Shown piece after piece: positions 1-6,875 of a stretch of DNA of 12,181 nt; position 1 is the first letter of the stretch, and each line of letters starts with the position of its first letter. Source of the DNA: Thermoflexibacter sp. (GTDB lineage: Bacteria; Bacteroidota; Bacteroidia; Cytophagales; Thermoflexibacteraceae); contig JALOMS010000183.1 of the NCBI GenBank assembly GCA_025455345.1, forward strand, positions 1 to 12,181. The letters are read 5' to 3'. The notes beneath the pieces are model-generated. The model was given only the letters and a program-made list of their open reading frames with translations. It did not search any database and was not told the origin of the DNA. Both the position numbers and the translations under genes were made by a program.

Positions 1-477
1 GCCAGAGTTACAGATGTTTCTCTTTCTACCTTGAGGGTGATGTTTGTAGCAAGTGGAAAGAGGAATATTGCTCCGTTTTTAGGATTTTTTGAAGCAATGA
101 TATGGATAATCATGATTGGACAAATTATGAAAAACTTGGGGAATGTGATGACTTACTTTGGATATGCGGGTGGGTTTGCTACGGGAACATTTGTGGGTAT
201 GTATATAGAAAATAGATTGGCTTTGGGGAAGGTAATTGTACGAATTATTACCAAAAAGAATGCGGAAGAACTGATTCAAGTGATAACTAAATCCAAATTT
301 GGATTTACTAATATCAAAGCGCAAGGCAAATATGGAGATGTAAATGTGATATTTTCTGTACTCAAACGCCAAGACCTTCCTGAATTTCTTGCGCTTATAG
401 ACCAATATCAACCCAATGCGTTTTATACCATTGAAAATGTGCGGTATGTGCGCGATTTGAAAAATATAATTGCATAA
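1..477 (+). CDS. UPF0316/DUF2179 family membrane protein, 5' end cut off by window
   Basis: The frame is open from base 1 and the first visible residues, ARVTDVSLSTLRVMFVASGK, match the conserved N-terminal signature of UPF0316 proteins as I remember the family. The true start therefore lies left of the window and the TTG at 31 is not the start. The visible part is 158 residues. Hydrophobic segments follow (GFFEAMIWIIMIGQIM, then a glycine-rich stretch YFGYAGGFATGTFVGMYI), then a soluble C-terminal DUF2179 domain with alternating beta and alpha pattern (VIVRIITKKNAEELIQVI; DVNVIFSVLKRQDLPEFLALI). The family is an integral membrane protein of unknown molecular role, with the DUF2179 domain presumably cytosolic. 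The gene is convergent with the phosphatase gene that follows, 66 bp away. Family assignment is from remembered sequence pattern, not a search. Confidence 0.88.
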   Translation, partial: ARVTDVSLSTLRVMFVASGKRNIAPFLGFFEAMIWIIMIGQIMKNLGNVMTYFGYAGGFATGTFVGMYIENRLALGKVIVRIITKKNAEELIQVITKSKFGFTNIKAQGKYGDVNVIFSVLKRQDLPEFLALIDQYQPNAFYTIENVRYVRDLKNIIA

Positions 478-539
478 AATAAGGATTTATGAAGTGATAT
501 TAGTTTTACAATGCGTACTTATCTCTCTTTGATTGTGAG

Positions 540-565
540 GGTTTTAGATTCTTGCTCCTAAAACC
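540..565. terminator. Possible bidirectional terminator hairpin between convergent genes
   Basis: GGTTTTAG (540-547) and CTAAAACC (558-565) form a perfect 8-bp inverted repeat with a 10-nt loop. It overlaps the last codons and stop of the minus-strand phosphatase gene and lies 63 bp after the stop of the plus-strand gene. There is no strong T-tract on either side, so a terminator role is only an inference from position. Confidence 0.3.
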
Positions 566-2751
566 ATTATATCATCTGTTTGCTTTTGTTCGGCTTCGTC
601 CATCCATGCAGAAAGTGTATCTTCTAAGATTTGTTTTTGCTCTTTCATTGGCTGATGATGAATAGAAATCAGCAAATCTCTAAAGCGTTTGACCATAAAT
701 TTCTTCCCTTCTTTCCCCCCAAATTGGTCTTGATAGCCATCTGAAAATATATAAAAAGTAGTTGGTTGGGCAAGTGAAATTTCATGTTTGTTAAATGCAA
801 AGTCAGTATTGGAGTGTTCGCCACCAATGGCAACTTTATCTCCTTTGATAGAAAAAAACTGTCCATTTTGGAAGTAGTATAGGGTGCTTTTTGCGCCCGC
901 AAAAGTTAATGTTTGCTGGCTTTTATTGATGAGGCAAAGAGCCACGTCCATGCCATCTGTAAAAGTTTCTTCTTCTTTAAGTGCCAGAACTAATCCCTTG
1001 TGCATTTCTGCAAGAATGAGGTCGGCTTCTAATATTTTCTTATCGTCTATGATGTCTTTGAGCAAGGAATCGGCTATCATAGTCATCAATGCCCCAGGGA
1101 CTCCATGCCCCGTACAGTCTATAGCCACAATGACCACAAACTCTACTTTTTTAAACGCAAAATATGAATGAAGCTGAGAAAACCAATAAAAATCACCACT
1201 CACAATATCTCTGGGTTTGTACAAAATGAAATTGTCAGGTAAAATAGCATCTATTTTTTCTTGGGGTGGTAACAAAGCGGATTGGATGCGTTTGGCATAG
1301 TTGATACTTTCTGTGATTGCTTCGTTTTTTGCCTGTATTTCTGTGTTTTTCTCGTCTAAAATATCTCTTTGGGTGGTTATTTCCTCATTTCTCAATAGTA
1401 ATTCTTTATTTTTCAGCTCTATTTCTTGTTTTTGTTTTTCTAATAAGGCATTGGTTTTTTCTTTCTCCTTGATATTTCTCAATAGTAAAACTATAAAAGA
1501 TAGACTTAACAAAGCTAATGCAGAGGCGGCAATGCCAATGATATAATTGCGTTTGATGGTAAGCTCTTGGATTTCTTGATTCTTTCGCAACATATCTATT
1601 TCAGTTTGTTTTCTATGGTCTTCGAGAGCGGCTTGCAGATTTGCTACCCGTTTATTGTTTTCCTCACTCATGATGGAGTCATTAATATTGGTAAATCGCA
1701 GGTGATAAGCATGGGCTTGTTGGAAATTATTTTTTGCGCCAAAGGCTTTGGAAAGTGTCAGGCAAGCATTTTTCATTACTTCTTTGTAATTAATAGACTC
1801 GCTGATTTTCAAGCAGTTGAGTGCAGAAGAAATCGCCAAATCATATTCTTTTTGTGTAAGATAAATCTCACTCAGATTGTCCAAAGAGGCAGAGATGCCA
1901 TTTTTGCTTTGTGCCTCCGTATATAGCATAAGGGCTTGTTCTATGTAAATAAGTGCCTTGCTCAAATCCCCCTTTTCTTTATAATTTTTGGCGAGGCGAT
2001 TGCTACCTGCAGCTACTCCATTTTTATCTCCGATTTCCTCGCGTATCTTTATGGCTTTGAGTTGGTAATTGATAGCCTTATCGTATTCTTTTTCTAATTC
2101 ATACAGGTAACTGATACTTTGTAAACTAAATGCAACGCCCGCTTTATCATTGGCTTGGGTGTAAAATTCGTTAGATTTTTCAAAATAATACAGTGCCATT
2201 TTTTGATTTCCTTGTATGCGATAAATACTACCTATTGTTCCGTTTGCGTACCCCATTCCTTTCAAATCTTGTACTTTTTCTGCTATTTTCAATGCTTGTA
2301 AGTAATATTCCATGGCTTTGGCATAATTCCCTTGTACACTATATACAGCTCCTATGTTATTAATGGCACTGGCTATATTAGGATTGTCATTGATTTGTTT
2401 GAAAATAGTGAGAGATTTTTCATAATTGGTAAGCGCATTGGCGTAATCACTCTTGTAATAATACGCCGCTCCCAGCCGCAAAAAAGCTACGCCTTCCCCT
2501 TTTAGATATTTTTTTTGCTTTGCCAAGGCTAAAGCCCTTTGCACGATTTGTATTGCCGAATCGGGCAAAGAAGAGCGATACTGAAGACTAAGTTCGTTTA
2601 ATGTATTGATTTTCAATGTGTCGTGTATGGGAGAGGCTAAGATACGGCGCAAACTATCTGATACCGCTTTGTTTTGGGCATAAAGCGGGCTATGAAGGTA
2701 TAAAAGTAATATTAACAACGAGTATCTCAATTTTTCTATTTTTTGCGACAA
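544..2751 (-). CDS. TPR-repeat, membrane-anchored SpoIIE/PP2C-type serine phosphatase
   Basis: 735 residues. A signal peptide or N-terminal membrane segment (about 10-25, SLLILLLYLHSPLYA) precedes about seven TPR repeats (about 85-360, e.g. AIASAINNIGAVYSVQGNYAKAMEYY-like units with conserved G, Y and A positions). A transmembrane helix (about 403-425) and a charged coiled coil (about 425-485) lead to a SpoIIE/PP2C phosphatase domain (about 485-735). Metal-site motifs are visible: SGDFYW with D520, DCTGHG (544-549), TDGMD (598-602), SDGYQDQ (670-676) and the terminal QTDDIMVLG with D726/D727. The layout suggests a periplasmic TPR sensor signalling across the membrane to a cytosolic phosphoserine phosphatase, the usual arrangement in Bacteroidota; the partner (anti-sigma antagonist or other substrate) is not in the window. 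No ATG is available near the start: position 2751 is TTG, and a second TTG at codon 8 (2730) would keep the signal peptide. Confidence 0.93.
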   Translation of the reverse strand: MSQKIEKLRYSLLILLLYLHSPLYAQNKAVSDSLRRILASPIHDTLKINTLNELSLQYRSSLPDSAIQIVQRALALAKQKKYLKGEGVAFLRLGAAYYYKSDYANALTNYEKSLTIFKQINDNPNIASAINNIGAVYSVQGNYAKAMEYYLQALKIAEKVQDLKGMGYANGTIGSIYRIQGNQKMALYYFEKSNEFYTQANDKAGVAFSLQSISYLYELEKEYDKAINYQLKAIKIREEIGDKNGVAAGSNRLAKNYKEKGDLSKALIYIEQALMLYTEAQSKNGISASLDNLSEIYLTQKEYDLAISSALNCLKISESINYKEVMKNACLTLSKAFGAKNNFQQAHAYHLRFTNINDSIMSEENNKRVANLQAALEDHRKQTEIDMLRKNQEIQELTIKRNYIIGIAASALALLSLSFIVLLLRNIKEKEKTNALLEKQKQEIELKNKELLLRNEEITTQRDILDEKNTEIQAKNEAITESINYAKRIQSALLPPQEKIDAILPDNFILYKPRDIVSGDFYWFSQLHSYFAFKKVEFVVIVAIDCTGHGVPGALMTMIADSLLKDIIDDKKILEADLILAEMHKGLVLALKEEETFTDGMDVALCLINKSQQTLTFAGAKSTLYYFQNGQFFSIKGDKVAIGGEHSNTDFAFNKHEISLAQPTTFYIFSDGYQDQFGGKEGKKFMVKRFRDLLISIHHQPMKEQKQILEDTLSAWMDEAEQKQTDDIMVLGARI

Positions 2752-2756
2752 ATATA
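2749..2756 (-). promoter_or_regulatory. Possible -7 box TATATTTG at the phosphatase gene start
   Basis: Read on the minus strand the bases are TATATTTG, a full match to the Bacteroidota -7 consensus TAnnTTTG. The last three bases are the proposed TTG start. If the box is real, transcription would begin about 7 nt further in and translation would start at the TTG of codon 8 (2728-2730). No clear -33 TTG lies at the expected distance, so this may be chance in AT-rich sequence. Confidence 0.25.
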
Positions 2757-2779
2757 AGGGAAAATATTAATAGTAAAAT

Positions 2780-2807
2780 AGTAGATAGTAGGTAGAAGAT
2801 GGTAGAG
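2780..2807 (+). repeat. Degenerate 7-bp tandem repeat (AGTAGRT-like)
   Basis: Successive heptamers are AGTAGAT, AGTAGGT, AGAAGAT and GGTAGAG. They share purine/T positions at a 7-bp period. The array lies in the spacer upstream of the phosphatase gene. It is short and degenerate, so it is notable mainly because four other spacer regions in this window carry 7-bp periodic repeats. Confidence 0.45.
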
Positions 2808-2829
2808 AAGTAATTGAACAAAAATAAAT

Positions 2830-2871
2830 GCACATTTGTCTGTTTCAATACACCGATTCAGACGAATGTGC
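2830..2871. repeat. 13-bp inverted repeat in intergenic spacer
   Basis: The arms GCACATTTGTCTG (2830-2842) and CAGACGAATGTGC (2859-2871) pair over 13 positions with one T-G wobble, around a 16-nt loop. The spacer (2752-3033) separates two minus-strand genes, so the element could be a distant terminator for the lipoprotein gene or an operator for the phosphatase gene. There is no T-run after it on the minus strand. The remaining spacer shows no gene. Confidence 0.5.
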
Positions 2872-3033
2872 TGTTTATCAATAATTTATACGTAATCAAA
2901 AATGATGGTACTCATTTTTCTAACACCTCAAAGGTATCTGACAAGTTTTTGACCTAAAACCAATCAATTGTCATTGTATAATTGCATTTGTGCGATTGTA
3001 TATGGACATTTATAGTTTTTAACTGTATAAAGT

Positions 3034-3753
3034 CTAACTCGACGAGCGAGCGCGTGAACTACCAAAGAAACCACTGCTTGTGCTACGTGGGCGAGTAGTC
3101 ATGGAGTTGCGAATAGAACTATTGGTCTGATAAGACTTGGCATAAGAATCTGGAGAATGATAAAAATGCGTAGGTGCTTGGTAGCTATGATGCCTCCCCA
3201 ACATATTGCCTAATGCGCTGTAATACAGCAAGGTACTGAGATTTGACCCACCATTATGATATTGATAATGGTCATGGGTAGTATAATCCCCTTGGCGAGT
3301 GCTGGTATTAGCTCCTGTGGAGTTATCCCCTTGATTGAGTCTATAAGAGGGGTTATTGTTATAGGTCTTGTCGCTTAGAGATGAGGTATAAGGCGTAGAA
3401 GTTGTATCAGTTTGATTTTGAGCTATATGAGCCAATGTATCTGGTTTCTCTTGCGCCATCATTTTTTGAGCTTCTTCTATGGTTAGCACTTTGGTTGTAC
3501 CATTGATGTAGCTAATATAAGCCTTAGATTCTTGGTTTTCATCACCTACATCTTCGTGAACTATTTGGAACTTATTGGGTTCTATTTCTTGAATATAGGT
3601 TTGTACACTTTTCGTATAGGCTATTTCATGTTCTTCTCCATCATCACAACTTTGAAGAAAGGCAGAACTACCTAACAGCAGTAAGGATAGAGTTCCTCCA
3701 ATGGTGATGTCCTTGACTTTGCGAATAATCGCATTTTTTCTTTTGAGTGTCAT
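3034..3753 (-). CDS. UPF0323-like secreted lipoprotein, Ser/Thr/His-rich
   Basis: 239 residues, ATG start. A basic N-terminus (MTLKRKNAIIRKVK) and a hydrophobic segment (about 17-33) end in the lipobox LQSC with lipidated C36. The residues after it are DDGEEHE, an acidic run like the lipoprotein export signals of Bacteroidota, so outer-membrane, perhaps surface, placement is inferred. A compact central part (about 48-104) contains FQIVHEDV and KVLTIEEAQKMMAQE. The rest is low complexity, rich in S, T, N, Y and H (HDHYQYHNGG; GRHHSYQ; THFYH), ending in SSGFFGSSRARSSS. The order 'IGG..L..SC', 'Y/F-x-I-V-x-E', 'G..KVLT.EE.QK' and a terminal GFFGSSR tail resembles UPF0323 lipoproteins (Helicobacter HP0232 type) as I recall them. 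Molecular function is unknown. It is divergent from the kinase gene. Confidence 0.85.
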   Translation of the reverse strand: MTLKRKNAIIRKVKDITIGGTLSLLLLGSSAFLQSCDDGEEHEIAYTKSVQTYIQEIEPNKFQIVHEDVGDENQESKAYISYINGTTKVLTIEEAQKMMAQEKPDTLAHIAQNQTDTTSTPYTSSLSDKTYNNNPSYRLNQGDNSTGANTSTRQGDYTTHDHYQYHNGGSNLSTLLYYSALGNMLGRHHSYQAPTHFYHSPDSYAKSYQTNSSIRNSMTTRPRSTSSGFFGSSRARSSS

Positions 3754-3809
3754 ATATGCTAAGGTAAGATGTTTGTTATGCTAAGATAAATACAGGTACA
3801 TACAATATT

Positions 3810-3836
3810 CAAATTTAATTGGGGAAAATTAATCAA
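3810..3836 (-). promoter_or_regulatory. Putative promoter of the lipoprotein gene
   Basis: On the minus strand TAAATTTG (3810-3817) matches TAnnTTTG, with a TTG (3834-3836) 16 nt upstream in the -33 position. Transcription would start near 3803 and leave a leader of about 50 nt. The surrounding DNA is AT-rich, so chance matches are likely. Confidence 0.33.
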
Positions 3837-3848
3837 TAATATTACTAC

Positions 3849-3856
3849 TATTTTTG
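3849..3856 (+). promoter_or_regulatory. Possible -7 box TATTTTTG for the kinase gene
   Basis: TATTTTTG fits TAnnTTTG and would give a leader of about 55 nt before the ATG at 3919. The nearest upstream TTG (3819-3821) is 27 nt away, longer than usual, so support is weak. It lies within the divergent 165-bp spacer (3754-3918). Confidence 0.2.
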
Positions 3857-3918
3857 TACCTATCAAATAAATCTTGTAAGGATTTACTATTATTACGTAA
3901 AAATAAGAAAATTGTTGT

Positions 3919-4245
3919 ATGAATGTTATCACAGAAAATGGTTTTACTTTTTTCTTGGACGATGCTCTGGAAATAACTCGCGGAGGTGAGGGGAGGATTA
4001 TGCTGGTCAAAGAGTTACCAAATACTGTGGCTAAGATTTATTTCAATCCACAAAATGCGATTAGCCCTCAAAAAATTGCAGAACTGCAAGTATTGGACAA
4101 TCAATATTTTATAAAGCCCAAAGAACTTATTTATAGCATAGACAGCAATACTATCAACTTGCCGCTTTGTTTAGCTTGCCTTTTTGCCAGAGGAATCATA
4201 TTGGCGAGAGGGACAAATTACAAATCATTAAAACTATTAAAATAG
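3919..4245 (+). CDS. Protein kinase-like, N-lobe fragment (frameshifted gene, part 1)
   Basis: ATG start, 108 residues in this frame. The first 80 form the N-lobe of a eukaryotic-like protein kinase: a beta strand pair (GFTFFLDDALEITRGG), the glycine-rich loop RGGEGRI (21-27) and the VAK motif with the presumed ATP-binding K39 (NTVAKIYFN), then an alpha-C-like helix (SPQKIAELQVL). After about residue 80 (NTIN) the frame reads non-family sequence and stops at 4245, while the C-lobe continues in the next frame. The two frames are both open from 4137 to 4245. The fragment has no catalytic loop and cannot be a kinase alone. It is most likely one gene with the following ORF, split by mutation, sequencing error or, less likely, recoding. 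Confidence 0.75.
   Translation: MNVITENGFTFFLDDALEITRGGEGRIMLVKELPNTVAKIYFNPQNAISPQKIAELQVLDNQYFIKPKELIYSIDSNTINLPLCLACLFARGIILARGTNYKSLKLLK
4158..4190 (+). repeat. Imperfect 17-bp tandem duplication at the kinase frame break
   Basis: CTTGCCGCTTTGT (4158-4170) and CTTGCCTTTTTGC (4175-4187) agree at 10 of 13 positions and are offset by 17 bp. Removing 17 bp would join the two kinase frames as NTIN-LPFCQRNHIGERDK, so a 17-bp duplication accounts for the observed shift. A single-base deletion nearby would do the same. Confidence 0.5.
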
Positions 4246-5636
4246 CCATAGAACAAGCTCATTATCATCAGATTGTGATTGGAGATTTGAGTGGGCTAAA
4301 CATCATGGTTAGCCCCAACAAAGAGGTCAAGTTTATAGATACAGACGCTTACGGCACTCCCAATTGTCCTCACAAAGGCGTATTATTAGATGAAATACGC
4401 GATTACCTCTATGCGAATCAGATAGATAAAAATAGTGATGCTTTTGCTTTTGCAGTGCTGGTATTCCAACTATTGGCTTATACGCATCCCTTCAAAGGCA
4501 TTCATAAAATTCATAAAACACTGAAAGATAGAATAATACATAAAATTCCCGTATTTCTTACGGACACCAATTTATTACCTCCCAAATGTTATCAACCCCT
4601 GCAAAATGCCCAATTGCAAAGTCAATTTGAGGCAATTTTTGTCAAAGGAGATAGATTCCTCATAGACGAGAAGGAGATAGACGTAATCAATATTCATGCT
4701 CCATCTATTACCCGCCCGCGCATCAGTCATGGAGAACTTTCCATGCAAAATATCTATCAATTGTCTAAAAATGAATATTTTAATTATGTAAAAGCCAGCA
4801 AAAAATTATTACTGATAAAGACAAACCAACGGTTTTTACTTTTTGATGTAAGTAATTATGGTTATGTGCAAAAAAAATGTGAATTTCAGGGTCAGGAGAT
4901 AGAAGACGCTTTTGTTACAGATAAAAACTTATTGATTAAGGAAAAAAATAACCTGTACTACCTCACGGAATATGTTACAAGCTCTACCAAAGAAATTAAT
5001 GGGCAATTTTTCCAATCAGTACAAAATTTCCAATTTTCTCCCCTAAGTCGTTGGGTACAGTATCAGCATATTTTGGCGGTAGTAGAAGATAACTTGTTAA
5101 AATACATTCACTTAGATGAAATTAACAAATCTTTCATTGGCATTCGCCAAACCCCCGCTTTTGGACAAGGTTTGCACTTGACGGCAATGAATGGAAGCCT
5201 TTGGCAACAAACAGGAGGTAAGCAATATATTTTTTATCAGACGGATACGGGATTGGCTACTGTGCCTGTGTCGCTTGAGATTCTCCAAAGCCAATTTGTT
5301 GATAATGTGGGGATAATCGCTTATAAATCGCAAAACGCTGACCAAGAAATCAGTATTAAAAATGTATTTTGTCAAGTAAGTGGATTTACGGCAAAATTGG
5401 AAATCAGTACGCAATCAGTTCATCAAATGAAAACCTTTGCGCTAAAGAAAAATAATACGCAGAGCCTTGTTTTCGAGCCTATGGACAATGCCCTACTCAT
5501 TCGCCTTGCCAAAGATTTCCAACCCTTGCAGGAGGTCAAGTGCGACCTGCTTAGCGAAGAAACCCAAGTGTTTGATACGCAGGCAGGTATCATTGCTTTC
5601 GAAGGAGATTTTTGTATGTTATTGAACAACAAGTAG
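4167..5636 (+). CDS. Protein kinase-like, C-lobe plus beta-rich C-terminal region (part 2)
   Basis: 489 residues counted from a TTG at 4167, which is unlikely to be a real start because the kinase N-lobe is encoded upstream in another frame. Kinase C-lobe motifs are the catalytic loop IGDLSGLNIMV (D40, N45; the usual HR before D is IG), the DFG-equivalent IDTD (57-60), and the helix F region NSDAFAFAVLVFQLLAYTHPFKG with D91. The IGD.n..N and iDTD variants recur in bacterial kinases of the group often paired with PP2C phosphatases and vWA proteins, as I recall. From about residue 190 to 489 the protein is a run of beta-strand-like hydrophobic segments (KLLLIKTNQRFLLFD; HILAVVEDNLLKYIHL; IFYQTDTGLATVPV) that looks like a beta-propeller or repeated beta-sheet sensor; no named domain is recognised. 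The ORF is otherwise intact to the stop, so any frame break is recent or artefactual. Confidence 0.8.
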   Translation: MFSLPFCQRNHIGERDKLQIIKTIKIAIEQAHYHQIVIGDLSGLNIMVSPNKEVKFIDTDAYGTPNCPHKGVLLDEIRDYLYANQIDKNSDAFAFAVLVFQLLAYTHPFKGIHKIHKTLKDRIIHKIPVFLTDTNLLPPKCYQPLQNAQLQSQFEAIFVKGDRFLIDEKEIDVINIHAPSITRPRISHGELSMQNIYQLSKNEYFNYVKASKKLLLIKTNQRFLLFDVSNYGYVQKKCEFQGQEIEDAFVTDKNLLIKEKNNLYYLTEYVTSSTKEINGQFFQSVQNFQFSPLSRWVQYQHILAVVEDNLLKYIHLDEINKSFIGIRQTPAFGQGLHLTAMNGSLWQQTGGKQYIFYQTDTGLATVPVSLEILQSQFVDNVGIIAYKSQNADQEISIKNVFCQVSGFTAKLEISTQSVHQMKTFALKKNNTQSLVFEPMDNALLIRLAKDFQPLQEVKCDLLSEETQVFDTQAGIIAFEGDFCMLLNNK

Positions 5637-5673
5637 TTGCTTGCCAAGATTTACTATTAGGACTTTTGCTTAG

Positions 5674-5750
5674 CCCTTCATCAGTTCCACTGCGGGTTCA
5701 ACACATGAAGGATTGAAAATCAGCTTATCATGTGTTATCACGTGATAAGC
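5674..5750. terminator. Palindrome-rich spacer between convergent genes
   Basis: The spacer holds several overlapping inverted repeats: CCTTCAT/ATGAAGG (5675-5681/5705-5711), AACACATGA/TCATGTGTT (5700-5708/5728-5736), GCTTATCA/TGATAAGC (5723-5730/5743-5750) and the perfect 14-bp palindrome TTATCACGTGATAA (5735-5748). Some of these are mutually exclusive. The position after the stops of two convergent genes favours bidirectional termination; the palindrome could also be a protein-binding site. Confidence 0.45.
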
Positions 5751-5770
5751 GAAAGTCGTAACCATATTTC

Positions 5771-6853
5771 TCAAAAATTTTCAAATCTATTGATGTTCAC
5801 CTCCTTGTCCAATTCCTTACCTGCTAAGAGGTAATCACAAAAAGCTTCTGCAAAATAAGGCGCAAGCATGACTCCCTTCGTTCCCAAGCCGTTAAAAATA
5901 CCAATTTGGGGGAAAATAGAGTGCATACCTATCAGAGGACGGCGGTCAATCGTAGCGGGACGTATGCCTACCTCGTGTTTGCTGACCTCAAAGGAAAATT
6001 TGAGTAGATTGCTTACCTTTTCTAAAATCTCATTTTTCCCTTTTTCCGTAGTTTCCATGCTTGTATCGCTCCAGTCGTAAGTGGAGCCTGCCTTGTAAGT
6101 ACCATCTTCGTAGGGAAGTACCCAGCCTGAGCGATTGATAATTTCCTCAAAATGAACGCCTTGCTCTTTAAAATTTCCTGTCAATACCTCGCCCTTGACC
6201 GTGCGAAAGGGAAGACCTGCCCAATACTTGCTTTCTCTGTCCCTGATACCCCGACAAAAGATAAGCCTCTCTGCAACAAGGGTTTGTCCTGTGGCTTCGT
6301 CGTGGTAATGTACGCGATTATCCGCATCAAAACTAAGGCGATTCTCGTCAAAATGTGCTTCCAAATAGTTTCCTGTGCTTTGTAAGAAATCCCTGAAACT
6401 CAGGAGCATCTTGCTCACGTGAATATAGCCTCCCTGCTTTAGCTCTATTCCCCCGAACTCATTGTGGACAAAAGACTGATAATGAGCATCTCTATTGTCA
6501 AGGTGGACAAATTCCTGAAAAGCGGACTCCGCCGCCTGCCCCAAGACGGAGTTTTGTTGCTCAATGCTCTCAAAAGGGCGATAGATAATCTTGGGAAAGA
6601 GTATGCGTTCCTTGAGAAACCGCCCTAAATCACTATAAAATTCATGTAAATAAGGGAAAAGCGTTTCTGCCTTCCATGTCTTGACGACGCGCTTGCCCGT
6701 AACGGGGTTGAACATACCCACAGCCACCATAGAAGCGGAGTGCTGATAGGCATCGTCTATGACAAAAACGCGCTGTGAACGCCTAAGTAAGGCATAGCTC
6801 AGGCACGTTCCCGCAATGCCCTGTCCAATGATGAGGTAGTGGTGAGGTTTCAT
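5771..6853 (-). CDS. FAD-dependent oxidoreductase, DAO (D-amino acid oxidase) family
   Basis: 360 residues, ATG start. The N-terminal Rossmann motif GQGIAGTCLSYALL has the GxGxxG glycines at 10, 12 and 15, and the second beta strand ends in FVIDD (D33) for the adenosine ribose. GMFNPVTGKRVVK (46-58), the FAD-contact strand LIFCRGI (197-203) and the C-terminal GIRPATIDRRPLIG (296-309) and NGLGTKGVMLAPYFA (321-335) fit the DAO fold. The overall length and pattern resemble glycine-oxidase/MnmC-C-like members common in Bacteroidota; the substrate cannot be read from sequence. No signal peptide is seen, so it should be cytosolic. It starts 22 bp after the stop of the Roc-COR gene on the same strand and is probably co-transcribed. 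Base composition appears GC-richer than its neighbours, which suggests it is a core gene while the upstream Roc gene is an insertion. Confidence 0.92.
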   Translation of the reverse strand: MKPHHYLIIGQGIAGTCLSYALLRRSQRVFVIDDAYQHSASMVAVGMFNPVTGKRVVKTWKAETLFPYLHEFYSDLGRFLKERILFPKIIYRPFESIEQQNSVLGQAAESAFQEFVHLDNRDAHYQSFVHNEFGGIELKQGGYIHVSKMLLSFRDFLQSTGNYLEAHFDENRLSFDADNRVHYHDEATGQTLVAERLIFCRGIRDRESKYWAGLPFRTVKGEVLTGNFKEQGVHFEEIINRSGWVLPYEDGTYKAGSTYDWSDTSMETTEKGKNEILEKVSNLLKFSFEVSKHEVGIRPATIDRRPLIGMHSIFPQIGIFNGLGTKGVMLAPYFAEAFCDYLLAGKELDKEVNINRFENF

Positions 6854-6859
6854 GTTTTA

Positions 6860-6873
6860 GGTTCAAGGTTCAA
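6860..6873 (-). repeat. Two TTGAACC heptamers (minus orientation) between Roc and oxidoreductase genes
   Basis: GGTTCAAGGTTCAA is two exact copies of the unit that on the minus strand reads TTGAACC, the same motif as the long arrays at 9923 and 11739. It lies 3 bp from the Roc stop codon and within 7 bp of the oxidoreductase start. Confidence 0.7.
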
Positions 6874-6875
6874 GG

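Noticed and set aside
884..1171. Plus-strand 95-residue ORF opposite the SpoIIE domain
   Set aside because: It lies wholly inside the phosphatase gene on the other strand and has no protein-like motifs of its own.
2975..3002. Hairpin with 12-bp stem just after the lipoprotein gene, considered as its terminator
   Set aside because: The stem relies on G-T wobbles in the plus-strand RNA; in the minus-strand transcript these become A-C mismatches, and there is no T-tract.
3759..4010. Minus-strand 83-residue ORF across the divergent promoter
   Set aside because: It overlaps the well-supported kinase N-lobe and the spacer and shows no family features.
4171..4190. Programmed -1 frameshift site in the kinase gene
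   Set aside because: No X XXY YYZ heptamer is in phase with the upstream frame (codons CTT TTT), only a T-run; mutation or duplication explains it more simply.
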